From: Candidatus Peribacteria bacterium
GTDB taxonomy: Bacteria; Patescibacteriota; Gracilibacteria; UBA1369; UBA12463
Length of the DNA stretch: 37,973 nt
NCBI GenBank assembly: GCA_943349045.1
Contig: CALQZC010000005.1
Coordinates: forward strand, 1-37,973
Direction: 5' to 3'
Shown: positions 8,773-16,500 of the stretch, one piece after another
Layout: each line of letters starts with the position of its first letter
Numbering within the stretch: position 1 is the first letter of the stretch
Program-made: the position numbers and the translations under genes
Notes under the pieces: model-generated
Told to the model about the DNA's origin: nothing
Seen by the model: the letters and a program-made list of their open reading frames with translations, nothing else
Database searches by the model: none

Positions 8773-9189
8773 CTAGTAGAGACCGAATACGGTGTTATCG
8801 AGGGCAATCTTTCCAGCTCCGGCAATGGCGATTGTAATACAGGCGGCAAGAATAATGAGATCAAATTCCCATCCTGTCTTGTCGTGTGCCGTGAATGGCA
8901 TCTGCCACTTCCAGATCTTGAAATAGATGGCTCCAACCATAATAAGACTGAGGATAGCGGCGGTTGGCTGCGTCAAAATACCAGCGAGGAGTGCGAGAGC
9001 TCCAAAAAACTCAAGCCATCCTAGAAACGTGAAGAACCATCCGCTTCCCCCCATGCCTGATGCCTGCGCGACCTGTTTTCCGTTCTGGATTTTCCAAAGT
9101 CCATGTACGAGAAATATGAGTGCGATGGTGGCACGAAGAATAAAGAGACCTATATCGTTATACTGATGCAATATCGCAAGATTTTCCAT
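8773..9189 (-). CDS. DoxX family membrane protein
   Basis: The 138-residue product has four hydrophobic helices and the features of DoxX/SURF4-type small membrane proteins: a helix with IFLVHGLWKI (near 26-35), a GWLEFFGALALLAGILTQPTA segment at about 57-77, and a helix after the mid-protein KWQMPFTAH loop. DoxX proteins are associated with redox or thiol-stress membrane complexes, but their biochemical role here is unknown. A TATAAC -10-like box lies upstream, followed by the leader CATAACTCACTCCCATG. It appears to be an independent gene between ppi and the YIP1-like gene. Confidence 0.8.
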   Translation of the reverse strand: MENLAILHQYNDIGLFILRATIALIFLVHGLWKIQNGKQVAQASGMGGSGWFFTFLGWLEFFGALALLAGILTQPTAAILSLIMVGAIYFKIWKWQMPFTAHDKTGWEFDLIILAACITIAIAGAGKIALDNTVFGLY

Positions 9190-9245
9190 GGGAGTGAGTT
9201 ATGGAACAAGAGAGTTATACCGTGAATTTCTTATATTGGCAAGAT

Positions 9246-9866
9246 TTACCGATTTTCGACCTTCACTTCTTTCATGACATCGCCGGCACGGATTTTCTGA
9301 ACGGTGTCCATCCCTGATGTTACTTTTCCAAAGATGGTATAGCTCGGTGGCAGTGGTTTATCTTCAAGCATAATGAAGAACTGTGATCCGTTGGTATTTG
9401 GACCGCGGTTTGCCATGGCGACGATACCTGTCTTGTATGACTGTGTGACTTTTTCATCTTCGAAATCGTATCCTGGACCGCCCGTTCCATTTCCATCTGG
9501 ATCTCCACCCTGGATGACGAATCCTGGCTCATATCGGTGGAATGTCAGACAGTTATAGTAATTTTTCTCGGTGAGGTAGACGAAGTTGCTGACGGTTTTT
9601 GGTGCCTCTTTATTGAGGAGCTCGAAGACAATATCCCCTTTGTCAGTCTTGACCGTTACTTTTTTATTGGCAATTTTGTCATCTGGGAGTACCCCTGGGA
9701 AGGCGTATGTTTGATTTGGAGAAGCGGGGGTACATGCTGTGGTTGCGGTTTTTGTGTCTTCCATAGGTGTTTCTGAAGGTTTAAAGGATCGGGCCAAGGT
9801 GTAGATGAGCGCTATAATAGCAACTCCTGCGATAATGTACAGGACGGTCTTTTGGGTTTCTGACAT
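9246..9866 (-). CDS. Membrane-anchored cyclophilin-type peptidyl-prolyl isomerase
   Basis: This 206-residue protein starts MSETQKTV with one hydrophobic segment (VLYIIAGVAIIALIYTLA, about residues 8-25), so it is anchored with the enzyme outside the cytoplasm. The catalytic domain runs from about residue 67 and has cyclophilin hallmarks: VSNFVYLTEKNYYNCLTFHR, FVIQGGDPDGNGTGGPGY, IVAMANRGPNTNGSQFFIML, and FGKVTSGMDTVQKI. It catalyses proline cis-trans isomerisation and probably assists folding of exported proteins. The ATG at 9866 is preferred over the upstream ATG at 9911 because the latter overlaps a plausible extended -10 (TGCTATGAT). Confidence 0.88.
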   Translation of the reverse strand: MSETQKTVLYIIAGVAIIALIYTLARSFKPSETPMEDTKTATTACTPASPNQTYAFPGVLPDDKIANKKVTVKTDKGDIVFELLNKEAPKTVSNFVYLTEKNYYNCLTFHRYEPGFVIQGGDPDGNGTGGPGYDFEDEKVTQSYKTGIVAMANRGPNTNGSQFFIMLEDKPLPPSYTIFGKVTSGMDTVQKIRAGDVMKEVKVENR

Positions 9867-9915
9867 AATGAGGTAGGTAAAAAATGGATACGCTGTAAGC
9901 TGACTTATCATAGCA

Positions 9916-9944
9916 TTGACGATTGGCCGCTGCCATGCTAATTT
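9916..9944 (+). promoter_or_regulatory. Promoter of tRNA-Val
   Basis: TTGACG (9916-9921), 17-nt spacer, TAATTT (9939-9944) preceded by TGC as an extended -10. The predicted start near 9951 is about 30 nt upstream of the mature tRNA. Confidence 0.5.
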
Positions 9945-9982
9945 TTTTGGGCTTCGTTTATAGTTGGTTATAGCTATTTCTT

Positions 9983-10058
9983 GGACAGTTAGCTCAGTTG
10001 GTAGAGCGTCTCGTTGACGTCGAGAAGGTCAGAGGTTCGAATCCTCTACTGTCCACCA
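9983..10058 (+). tRNA. tRNA-Val (anticodon GAC)
   Basis: A complete cloverleaf can be drawn. The acceptor stem is GGACAGT/ACTGTCC (perfect 7 bp). The D arm is GCTC-AGTTGGTA-GAGC. The anticodon stem is TCTCG/CGAGA around the loop TTGACGT, which places GAC at positions 34-36. The T arm is AGAGG-TTCGAAT-CCTCT. The discriminator is A and the 3' CCA is encoded. Total length is 76 nt with no intron. Confidence 0.95.
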
Positions 10059-10125
10059 GTTTAATTTGATCGCCAGTTTATATTTTTGTTAGACGGTGGT
10101 TCATCGTTTTGTTAGGTTCGTGCGG

Positions 10126-10131
10126 TATGAT
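10126..10131 (+). promoter_or_regulatory. -10 box giving a leaderless comF mRNA
   Basis: TATGAT followed by exactly 6 nt and then the ATG at 10138. With normal -10 to start spacing, transcription begins at the A of the ATG. No good -35 element is seen. Confidence 0.5.
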
Positions 10132-10137
10132 TGCTGC

Positions 10138-10800
10138 ATGAAATTTTTTGATGTCTTATTTCCGCCCATGTGTGTGGGGTGTGGCTCCTCGGGAGAGCGC
10201 ATCTGCGATGAGTGCTGGTGGAATATCGAGGGTACGGTACTGCGCGAGAACCGGTTCACCGTTCTGAAGGATCCATACGGTGGCGAACAGCTCGATCTCC
10301 TGACGGTCTGTCGGCCAAGCCCGGTACTGCAAAAAATGGTCCATGAGTTCAAGTACACCTATACCGAGGAGTTTTGTGGGTTTTTAGGCGGCTTGATGAC
10401 CATGCGAATACGGGATTTTTGTGAGTCGATTTCTGATGATTTTTCTGGTGACAACGTCTGTCTGGTTCCGGTTCCACTTCATGATTCGCGAGAGAAGCTG
10501 CGTGGATTTAATCAGAGTTTACAACTGAGCCGGTCAATTTCTGAGCGGATGGGTTGGCGGGTGTGGAATGGTGTCGTTCGCATGCGTGAGACGGCACCTC
10601 AGGCGAGTCTGGATCGAAAAGGGAGACTCGAAAATATTCGAGATGCTTTTGGGGTGTGTGTTGCCTGTCCTGTTCCTGAGATTGTATTCCTGGTCGATGA
10701 TGTGGTGACGACGGGAGCGACGTTTTCTGAGTGTCGGCGAGTGCTTCAGGAGGCTGGGGTGCGAGAAATTTATGGCATCATGCTCTCGCATGGACTATAG
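10138..10800 (+). CDS. comF: ComF-family phosphoribosyltransferase-like protein
   Basis: This 220-residue protein has the ComF architecture: an N-terminal zinc-finger-like CVGCGSSGERICDECW (four Cys) after MKFFDVLFPP, then a type I phosphoribosyltransferase fold. Motifs are VPVPLHDSREKLRGFNQS near the middle and the PRPP-binding loop VFLVDDVVTTGATFSEC near 185-200. In competent bacteria ComF acts in single-strand DNA uptake or processing at the DNA translocation step. Many CPR encode comF with competence and pilus genes, but no other such gene is visible here. The glycosyltransferase gene starts 8 nt after the stop. Confidence 0.88.
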   Translation: MKFFDVLFPPMCVGCGSSGERICDECWWNIEGTVLRENRFTVLKDPYGGEQLDLLTVCRPSPVLQKMVHEFKYTYTEEFCGFLGGLMTMRIRDFCESISDDFSGDNVCLVPVPLHDSREKLRGFNQSLQLSRSISERMGWRVWNGVVRMRETAPQASLDRKGRLENIRDAFGVCVACPVPEIVFLVDDVVTTGATFSECRRVLQEAGVREIYGIMLSHGL

Positions 10801-10801
10801 T
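10796..10801 (+). promoter_or_regulatory. -10 box giving a leaderless glycosyltransferase mRNA
   Basis: TATAGT, 6 nt, ATG at 10808. The box overlaps the comF stop codon, so the glycosyltransferase could be transcribed from its own start as well as from comF. Confidence 0.45.
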
Positions 10802-10807
10802 GGGGAC

Positions 10808-11932
10808 ATGATTCTGGGCATTGATGCATCTCGGGCAGGTAAAGGGAATGGTACGGGTATTGAGGTCTACTCGACTGGTATTATTCGGGCGCTCTTGAAA
10901 GGGATTCATGATGCGAAGCACTCACCGTTTACGGAGGTGGTGTTGTACACTCCACGGCAGCTTTCTGATGAGGTTCTTGGAGGGCGGTATTCGTTTGTGG
11001 AACAGAAGGTGATGACGTTTCCGCGTTTGTGGACACAGGTGCGACTTTCCAGTGCCATGATCTCGGAGCCGCCGGATGTTTTATTTATCCCTTCGCATGT
11101 TTTACCGCTCATGCATCCGGGAAAGAGCGTGGTGACTATTCATGATGTGGCGTTTATGAAGTTCTCTCGTGCCTATGGATTGGCACAGCGTCTCTATCTG
11201 CGGTTTTCTACGTGGCTCGCGGTTCGGGAAGCAGCGAAGATTATTGTGCCGAGCGAGGCGGTGAAAGATGACCTCGTGCAACTTTTTTCGTGTCATACTG
11301 AGAAGATCGTGGTGGTGCCACATGGATATGATCGTTCGAATATTGGCGAGGGGGCGAGTTCTATCCATGCCGATTCCCTGCTTGAGAGTTTTGGGCTCGG
11401 CGCTGATACGCCTTTTATGTTGTATGTCGGTCGGCTTGAAGAGAAAAAAAATCTCGTTCGAACCGTGCAGGCGTTTTTGAAATTTCGAGCGGCGCACCCT
11501 GAGTGGAAGCTCGTGCTCGCCGGCATGCGTGGTCATAGATGTGAAGACATTTTTCGAGTCGTTGAGCAGGCGGATGCGTGGGACTGCGTCGTGATGCCGG
11601 GCTACGTGACAGATCAGGAACGAAGTGCTCTCTATGAGCGATGTCGATTCGTGACATTCGTGTCGCTTGATGAAGGCTTTGGATTTCCTATTCTCGAGGC
11701 GGCATCGTTTGGAAAAGCGGTACTGATGAGTGATATTCGAGTGATGAGAGAGGTTGCTGGCGAGGATGCTGGCGTGTTCGTTGATCCGTGTGATGTTGAG
11801 GCGATCGCTGACGGTATGCGTGAACTTGCGGCGTCTCGTCCTGATGTGGGGGCGCGGGCGCGGCTGTGCTCAAAGTATTCATGGGAACGGGCTGGCGAGG
11901 CGACTCTGCAAGTTCTGACGGATGTTATATAA
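10808..11932 (+). CDS. GT4-family glycosyltransferase
   Basis: This 374-residue protein has two Rossmann-like halves of the GT-B fold. The N-terminal acceptor half starts MILGIDASRAGKGNGTGIEVY and includes VVTIHDVAFMKF and IIVPSEAVKDDLV. The donor half includes FMLYVGRLEEKKNLVRTVQAF, LVLAGMRG, and the GT4 signature SLDEGFGFPILEAASFGKAVLMSD with its EX7E-type glutamates. It transfers a sugar from a nucleotide donor, probably onto an envelope glycan; the specificity cannot be read. The ATG at 10808 lies 8 nt after comF, and polX begins 7 nt after the stop. Confidence 0.88.
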   Translation: MILGIDASRAGKGNGTGIEVYSTGIIRALLKGIHDAKHSPFTEVVLYTPRQLSDEVLGGRYSFVEQKVMTFPRLWTQVRLSSAMISEPPDVLFIPSHVLPLMHPGKSVVTIHDVAFMKFSRAYGLAQRLYLRFSTWLAVREAAKIIVPSEAVKDDLVQLFSCHTEKIVVVPHGYDRSNIGEGASSIHADSLLESFGLGADTPFMLYVGRLEEKKNLVRTVQAFLKFRAAHPEWKLVLAGMRGHRCEDIFRVVEQADAWDCVVMPGYVTDQERSALYERCRFVTFVSLDEGFGFPILEAASFGKAVLMSDIRVMREVAGEDAGVFVDPCDVEAIADGMRELAASRPDVGARARLCSKYSWERAGEATLQVLTDVI

Positions 11933-11933
11933 T
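11928..11933 (+). promoter_or_regulatory. -10 box giving a leaderless polX mRNA
   Basis: TATAAT (perfect), 6 nt, ATG at 11940. The box overlaps the stop codon of the preceding glycosyltransferase gene. Confidence 0.5.
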
Positions 11934-11939
11934 GAGTGT

Positions 11940-13688
11940 ATGGATAATCAGAAGATTGCTACCGTGTTTGGAGAGATTGGAGACATGCTTGATATTCAGG
12001 GAGCGGATTTTTTTCGTGTGAATGCCTATCGACGATCGGCTCAAGTTATTGAGCATCTTCCTCATGATCTCCATGACAGCTATCTCCGAACGGGCGAGCT
12101 TGAAAAAATTCCCGGTATTGGCGTCGAGCTGACTAAGAAAATTATTGAGCTGATTACCCGTGGTCGTTGTGAGTTCCATGAGGAGCTCGTTGCGAGTTTT
12201 CCAAAGGGACTCCTGGAGATGCTTCACCTCCGAAGTGTCGGACCGAAAAAGGTGAAGTTATTTTTTGGAACCCTTGGAATTTCTAATCTTGATCAGTTGA
12301 AAAAAGCGGCAGCCACCGGGCAACTGCGCGATTTGCCAAAGATGGGCGAGAAGAGCGAGTCTGAAATTCTCAAGGCGATCGAGGAGTACGAGCAGATGCC
12401 TCATGGACGGCGACTTCTGCATGTTGGCATGACTGAGGCACAGAAAATTCTCGAATATTTACGAGGATGTCCTGAAATTTCTCTTATTCAATATGCTGGA
12501 AGTTTACGTCGTGGAGTCGAGACGATTGGCGATGTTGATATTTTGTGTGCGCCGAAAAAAATGAGTGATGCGGCGGTTGGAAATATCATGGATTTTTATG
12601 CGAAGTATGATGAAATTTCCATGATTATGAACCGAGGTGAAACGAAGTCGTCGGTACTTTTGAAGACGGGTTTACAGGTAGATTTGCGAGTGCTGGAGTC
12701 GAAGATTTTTGGAGCGGCTCTGCACTACTTTACCGGTTCAAAAGCCCATAATATCCGCATTCGAGATCGGGCGAAACATATGGGACTTAAGGTGAGTGAG
12801 TATGGCGTTTTCAAGGTTGCAGGCGAGGAAGAGACACTCGTGGCAGGTGCGACTGAGGAAGAAATTTTTCACTCGGTTGGTTTGCCCTATATTATTCCCG
12901 AGATGCGCGAAGATCGCGGTGAAATTGAGTATGGTTTACAATTTGGAACCATGCCGAGCGTGGTTGAGCATGATGACTTGCGGGCTGATCTTCATACACA
13001 CTCGCGGTGGAGCGATGGGTCTGAAGAGATCGAGGATCTTGCGAAGGCCTATAAGAAGGCGGGGTTTTCGCATATGGCGCTCACCGATCACTCGAAACTT
13101 ATGGGGGTGACGGCCGGACTTACCGATGAGCGAGCGACCGAACAGTGGGAAGAAATTGATGAGATCAATAAAGAGCTCGCTCCTTTCAGGATCCTCAAAG
13201 GCAGCGAGGTGGATATTTTGAAGGATGGTTCGCTGGATTTTTCAGAGAAGATTCTCAAAAAACTTGAGGTCGTGAATGCTTCTGCGCATCTCTACCACGG
13301 ACTTCCCGAAGATGAGCAGACGAGGCGAATGCTCAGTGCCGTGACATCGGGGTATGTGAAGATTCTCAGCCATCCGACCGGACGTCTCATCAATGAACGC
13401 AAACCTATTGCGTTTGATATGGAGGCGGTTTTCAAGGCCTGCGCTGACCATCATGTAGCACTCGAAATTAACTCGTCGCCCGATCGCATGGATCTGAACG
13501 ACACTCATGTGCGCCTCGCTAAAAGTCTCGGCTGCACGTTTGCGATCAACTCTGATGCGCATAACTCTTCCCACATGCACTATCTGACCTACGGCGTTCT
13601 GACAGCGCGTCGTGCGTGGCTCACAAAAGAAGACATCATTAACACGATGTCACTGAAGGAACTTCTCAAGTACTGGAAACTAAAATAA
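11940..13688 (+). CDS. polX: DNA polymerase X family protein with PHP domain
   Basis: This 582-residue protein has the standard bacterial PolX layout. It has an N-terminal helix-hairpin-helix lyase-like region (IPGIGVELTKKI, about 57-68; LHLRSVGPKKVK, about 95-106). The nucleotidyltransferase palm has GSLRRG (187-192) and the metal-binding DVD at 198-200, with LQVDLRVL supplying the third acidic residue. The C-terminal PHP metallo-hydrolase domain contains DLHTHSRWSDGS near residue 350, MALTDHSK, SAHLYHG, ILSHPTGR and INSDAHN. PolX enzymes fill short gaps in base-excision repair, and the PHP domain supplies 3'-5' exonuclease or related activity. The start is fixed by the -10 box six bases upstream. 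Confidence 0.92.
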   Translation: MDNQKIATVFGEIGDMLDIQGADFFRVNAYRRSAQVIEHLPHDLHDSYLRTGELEKIPGIGVELTKKIIELITRGRCEFHEELVASFPKGLLEMLHLRSVGPKKVKLFFGTLGISNLDQLKKAAATGQLRDLPKMGEKSESEILKAIEEYEQMPHGRRLLHVGMTEAQKILEYLRGCPEISLIQYAGSLRRGVETIGDVDILCAPKKMSDAAVGNIMDFYAKYDEISMIMNRGETKSSVLLKTGLQVDLRVLESKIFGAALHYFTGSKAHNIRIRDRAKHMGLKVSEYGVFKVAGEEETLVAGATEEEIFHSVGLPYIIPEMREDRGEIEYGLQFGTMPSVVEHDDLRADLHTHSRWSDGSEEIEDLAKAYKKAGFSHMALTDHSKLMGVTAGLTDERATEQWEEIDEINKELAPFRILKGSEVDILKDGSLDFSEKILKKLEVVNASAHLYHGLPEDEQTRRMLSAVTSGYVKILSHPTGRLINERKPIAFDMEAVFKACADHHVALEINSSPDRMDLNDTHVRLAKSLGCTFAINSDAHNSSHMHYLTYGVLTARRAWLTKEDIINTMSLKELLKYWKLK

Positions 13689-13715
13689 CTGAAATAGCGG
13701 GTTCCGAGTTGCCTA

Positions 13716-15077
13716 TTACGCCACCGCCCGTACACCTGCTGCATATGCTACGACCGCACTATCATAGCTCACGGCCCTTGCAGCAATATTCGCCGCGTAA
13801 CGAATGACCCCATTCGTACCTTCCGGTCCTGTCAGGGACCTATTTCTCTGAAACGATGCGACTGAGTATCTGTCTGCTGTCTCTTCGTCAGGAAACATTG
13901 GAATGTGATCAGGCTTTCCATTATCAGCCCACCATCGAATAAACTTTTTTACACCCGATGGTCCATCGTGATGCGCAATCGCCATAAAGGCCATACCAAG
14001 TTTATTTGGCTCTTTCAATGGGTCGAGCTCAGGAACAAGGGCATGAATCCTTCTCGCGTTATCTTTTACGAGGTGCACAAACATCGTTACCTGGAGTCGA
14101 GCATCCTGCCGCATTTTTTCCAGAAATTCTTCCGGATTTCTCGGCACATCACGACCCTCACCGAGGAGCGTCTTTTGCATACTGAGCGCGGTTGACTTCA
14201 GAAACTGGCCGATACCCGTAGCTGTTGAGTTTGGATTTTTTGCATCTGGATTCCAGCCCGACTCTGATTTTCCGAGCGAAAGCATGAACGACACGAGACT
14301 CTCAGACACCCCCTGAAGCTTACACTCTTCTAGAATTGAGGCACCGAATTTTTCCAAAATTCCCTCCGCTGTTTTTCCCTTTAATTTTCCATCTACGCGC
14401 TCTTTTTCTTTTACCTGTAGCTCCACGGGGAGATCTTCCATTTTTACTTTATAGTCTGGATTTCGTGTTCGAGTTTCTTCAAAAAATTTCTTCTGCGCTT
14501 CGAGCTGTCCCTCTCTATTTTCCTGCCACTTTTTGAAAATTTCATCGTCTACTGAGGTAATTTCCACCTCGTCGCCCGTGAAGATCGGCATGTAATTTCC
14601 ATTCGTATCATAGAATCCTCCGTCAGTTCTTGCACGCATTCCACTTTCTACTATCTCTTTCGTGCCATCTTTCTGGGTCTTTGTAATCTTCACGCTACGA
14701 ACATACGCTGGAAGCATGGATCCAAGCCCGATTTTCCAATAGGCCTCCTTGTTCCCCTTGAAATCGATCTTTATCTTCTGTCCTGCTTGGAATTTTTTGA
14801 GATTGGTATCTGCATACCTCTCTCCAAGCTCCGTCTGTGCGAACAGTGCGCACAATGAACCTGATTCTTTTTTTTCCGCTGCGAGGAGCTCGTCTTTTGT
14901 GAAGGTTTTGACCGTCTCACCGTCGATTTTTTTACCGTCGAAGGCCTGCTCAATTTTTGGTGCATCTTGCGGAGTGACCTCTAGGCGTTCGGTGGTTTTT
15001 CCGGCGTCAAGTTCGGGTGCTACTTTTTCCGCTGGATCTTCAACCTTATCGCTCGGATTTGGTACATTGATTGACAT
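13716..15077 (-). CDS. Lysozyme-like (SLT) predicted lytic transglycosylase with shared accessory domain
   Basis: This is a 453-residue protein. Residues 1-95 are charged and low in hydrophobicity, with no signal peptide or membrane segment. Residues about 97-180 (GQKIKIDFKGN ... GGFYDTNGNYMPIFTGDEVEI) match the corresponding part of the upstream gene product. A linker with KKFFEETRTRNP follows, also shared. Residues about 245-400 are a lysozyme-like SLT domain: LSLGKSESGWNPDAK with the likely catalytic Glu at 272, then STATGIGQFLKSTALSM, and later MAIAHHDGPSGVKKFI. The predicted reaction is cleavage of the MurNAc-GlcNAc bond of peptidoglycan. It starts 3 nt after the stop of the upstream gene, so translation is probably coupled. 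Confidence 0.75.
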   Translation of the reverse strand: MSINVPNPSDKVEDPAEKVAPELDAGKTTERLEVTPQDAPKIEQAFDGKKIDGETVKTFTKDELLAAEKKESGSLCALFAQTELGERYADTNLKKFQAGQKIKIDFKGNKEAYWKIGLGSMLPAYVRSVKITKTQKDGTKEIVESGMRARTDGGFYDTNGNYMPIFTGDEVEITSVDDEIFKKWQENREGQLEAQKKFFEETRTRNPDYKVKMEDLPVELQVKEKERVDGKLKGKTAEGILEKFGASILEECKLQGVSESLVSFMLSLGKSESGWNPDAKNPNSTATGIGQFLKSTALSMQKTLLGEGRDVPRNPEEFLEKMRQDARLQVTMFVHLVKDNARRIHALVPELDPLKEPNKLGMAFMAIAHHDGPSGVKKFIRWWADNGKPDHIPMFPDEETADRYSVASFQRNRSLTGPEGTNGVIRYAANIAARAVSYDSAVVAYAAGVRAVA

Positions 15078-15080
15078 AAA

Positions 15081-16406
15081 TTATACGGGTTTTACAATTC
15101 TAGTAACTGGTTTTTCTTTCAAGTTGGCCGTGTGAATTCTGATACCACGACCGACATATCCGCTGGCCATTTCTGCTTCTCCCGTTTCTTTATTAATCCA
15201 TCGAAGGAATATCGCGCTGTGAAGGCCCTTCCATCCTGGATTTTTATTATTATACCAAAGCCAGTCACCAGACTCTATCCTATCCATTTGCTCGGGCGTC
15301 GCGTGATGATCACCGCAGTCGAGTCCATCATAGTTTGTATCGCGGAATATCTGTCGCTGGCTTACACCCGCCCGTCGATAGATTCCGCCAGCGATCTGGC
15401 CACAGTTTCGACTCTCATCCTTTGGATTTTCGAGTTTTTCTTTTGCCTCAGTCTGTACCGCTTCGAGAACTTTTTTTGCGGTGCCTCGCGCTTCAATATC
15501 CCCCATCAGTGCATCAATTTCTTCCGTCGACATCTGCTTTCTTCGCTGTGCGTTTGGATTTTTTATGTAAAGCTCATCTAGAAATTTTTTGTCATTTTGC
15601 GCCTCGGGTGACTCACTATAACGTTTGTATGACTCTTCATTGAGAGGCCCTTGTAAACTTGCATCAACACCACTGATTTCCATCGTATCTCCGCTATGGA
15701 CAGCCATATATCCGTTGGCATCAAAAAACCCATTACCTGGCTGATTTCTGCCTTTCAAGCCAATACGGCGGAGACTTTTGCGTGCATTATTTGGATCGGC
15801 GTTCTCGTAGACCGTGATTCCGCGCACTGATGGAGACAAGAGATCGGCTGCACCAATACGCCCTTCTCCAGCACTATTTCCTCGGAAATCTACCTGCAAT
15901 TTCGTCCCAGGTTTTGGCTCTTTATACATGACACTCCAGCTTTTGAAATCAAGTTTCTCCTTATCTCCCGCAATGTCGGTAAATGCGTAGAGTAAAATTC
16001 CTTCATAGTGATCTTCGAGTTTTATCAGTGTCTCGGCATCCAGTGATCGTAGATCTTCCACTTTTTCGACGCCATTCAGAACGTCCTTGAGGCCCGGAAG
16101 GTTACTCATCTCCTGCTCAGCCTGCTTGCGATGAGCGAGATTATCGATGACATCGCCGAGATATGGCATACCTTCATTCTCGTCTTTTGCTAATGCCTTC
16201 TCCGTTGCTTCTCGTATCAACGATAGGTCACCGTGCGTCTTTAACTCTAGATCGAGCTTATTCTGAACCACCACTTTTTTGATGGCTTCGAGTTTTTCTT
16301 CTGGGTTTTTGCCAGATTTTTCTACGGTGTCGGTCACGACACTTTCGATGGTCTGCACCGGCAGCGATGGAGGTGGCGACTGTGGCTGAGGTTGAAGGTT
16401 GTCCAT
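15081..16406 (-). CDS. Predicted CHAP/NlpC-P60-like amidase or endopeptidase with shared accessory domain
   Basis: This 441-residue protein starts MDNLQPQPQSPPPSLP and has no signal peptide or membrane segment. Residues 20-150 are mainly charged helices. Residues about 166-250 (GTKLQVDFRGN ... NGFFDANGYMAVHSGDTMEI) are homologous by eye to residues 97-180 of the downstream gene product. The C-terminal about 110 residues contain NCGQIAGGIYRRAG (Cys335) and, after a 60-residue gap including SGDWLWYNN, GLHSAIFLRW (His396). This spacing fits papain-like cell-wall hydrolases (CHAP or NlpC/P60) that cut peptide cross-links. The exact family needs a profile search. The ATG at 16406 follows a promoter about 30 nt upstream. 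Confidence 0.65.
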   Translation of the reverse strand: MDNLQPQPQSPPPSLPVQTIESVVTDTVEKSGKNPEEKLEAIKKVVVQNKLDLELKTHGDLSLIREATEKALAKDENEGMPYLGDVIDNLAHRKQAEQEMSNLPGLKDVLNGVEKVEDLRSLDAETLIKLEDHYEGILLYAFTDIAGDKEKLDFKSWSVMYKEPKPGTKLQVDFRGNSAGEGRIGAADLLSPSVRGITVYENADPNNARKSLRRIGLKGRNQPGNGFFDANGYMAVHSGDTMEISGVDASLQGPLNEESYKRYSESPEAQNDKKFLDELYIKNPNAQRRKQMSTEEIDALMGDIEARGTAKKVLEAVQTEAKEKLENPKDESRNCGQIAGGIYRRAGVSQRQIFRDTNYDGLDCGDHHATPEQMDRIESGDWLWYNNKNPGWKGLHSAIFLRWINKETGEAEMASGYVGRGIRIHTANLKEKPVTRIVKPV

Positions 16407-16435
16407 GGAACGGTATTTTATTTTTGCTTCTTTGT

Positions 16436-16464
16436 ATTTTACCACAGATCAGCTTTATTGTCCA
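16436..16464 (-). promoter_or_regulatory. Promoter of the murein-hydrolase gene pair
   Basis: Minus strand: TGGACA (16459-16464), 17-nt spacer, TAAAAT (16436-16441) with TGG just upstream as an extended -10. It is back-to-back with the divergent glycosyltransferase promoter. Confidence 0.55.
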
Positions 16465-16494
16465 TTGTGAAAATGGGGTGGGGTGCTCTATACT
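16465..16494 (+). promoter_or_regulatory. Leaderless promoter of the GT4 gene at 16501
   Basis: TTGTGA (16465-16470), 18-nt spacer, TATACT (16489-16494), then exactly 6 nt to the ATG at 16501. Confidence 0.55.
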
Positions 16495-16500
16495 GACGGT

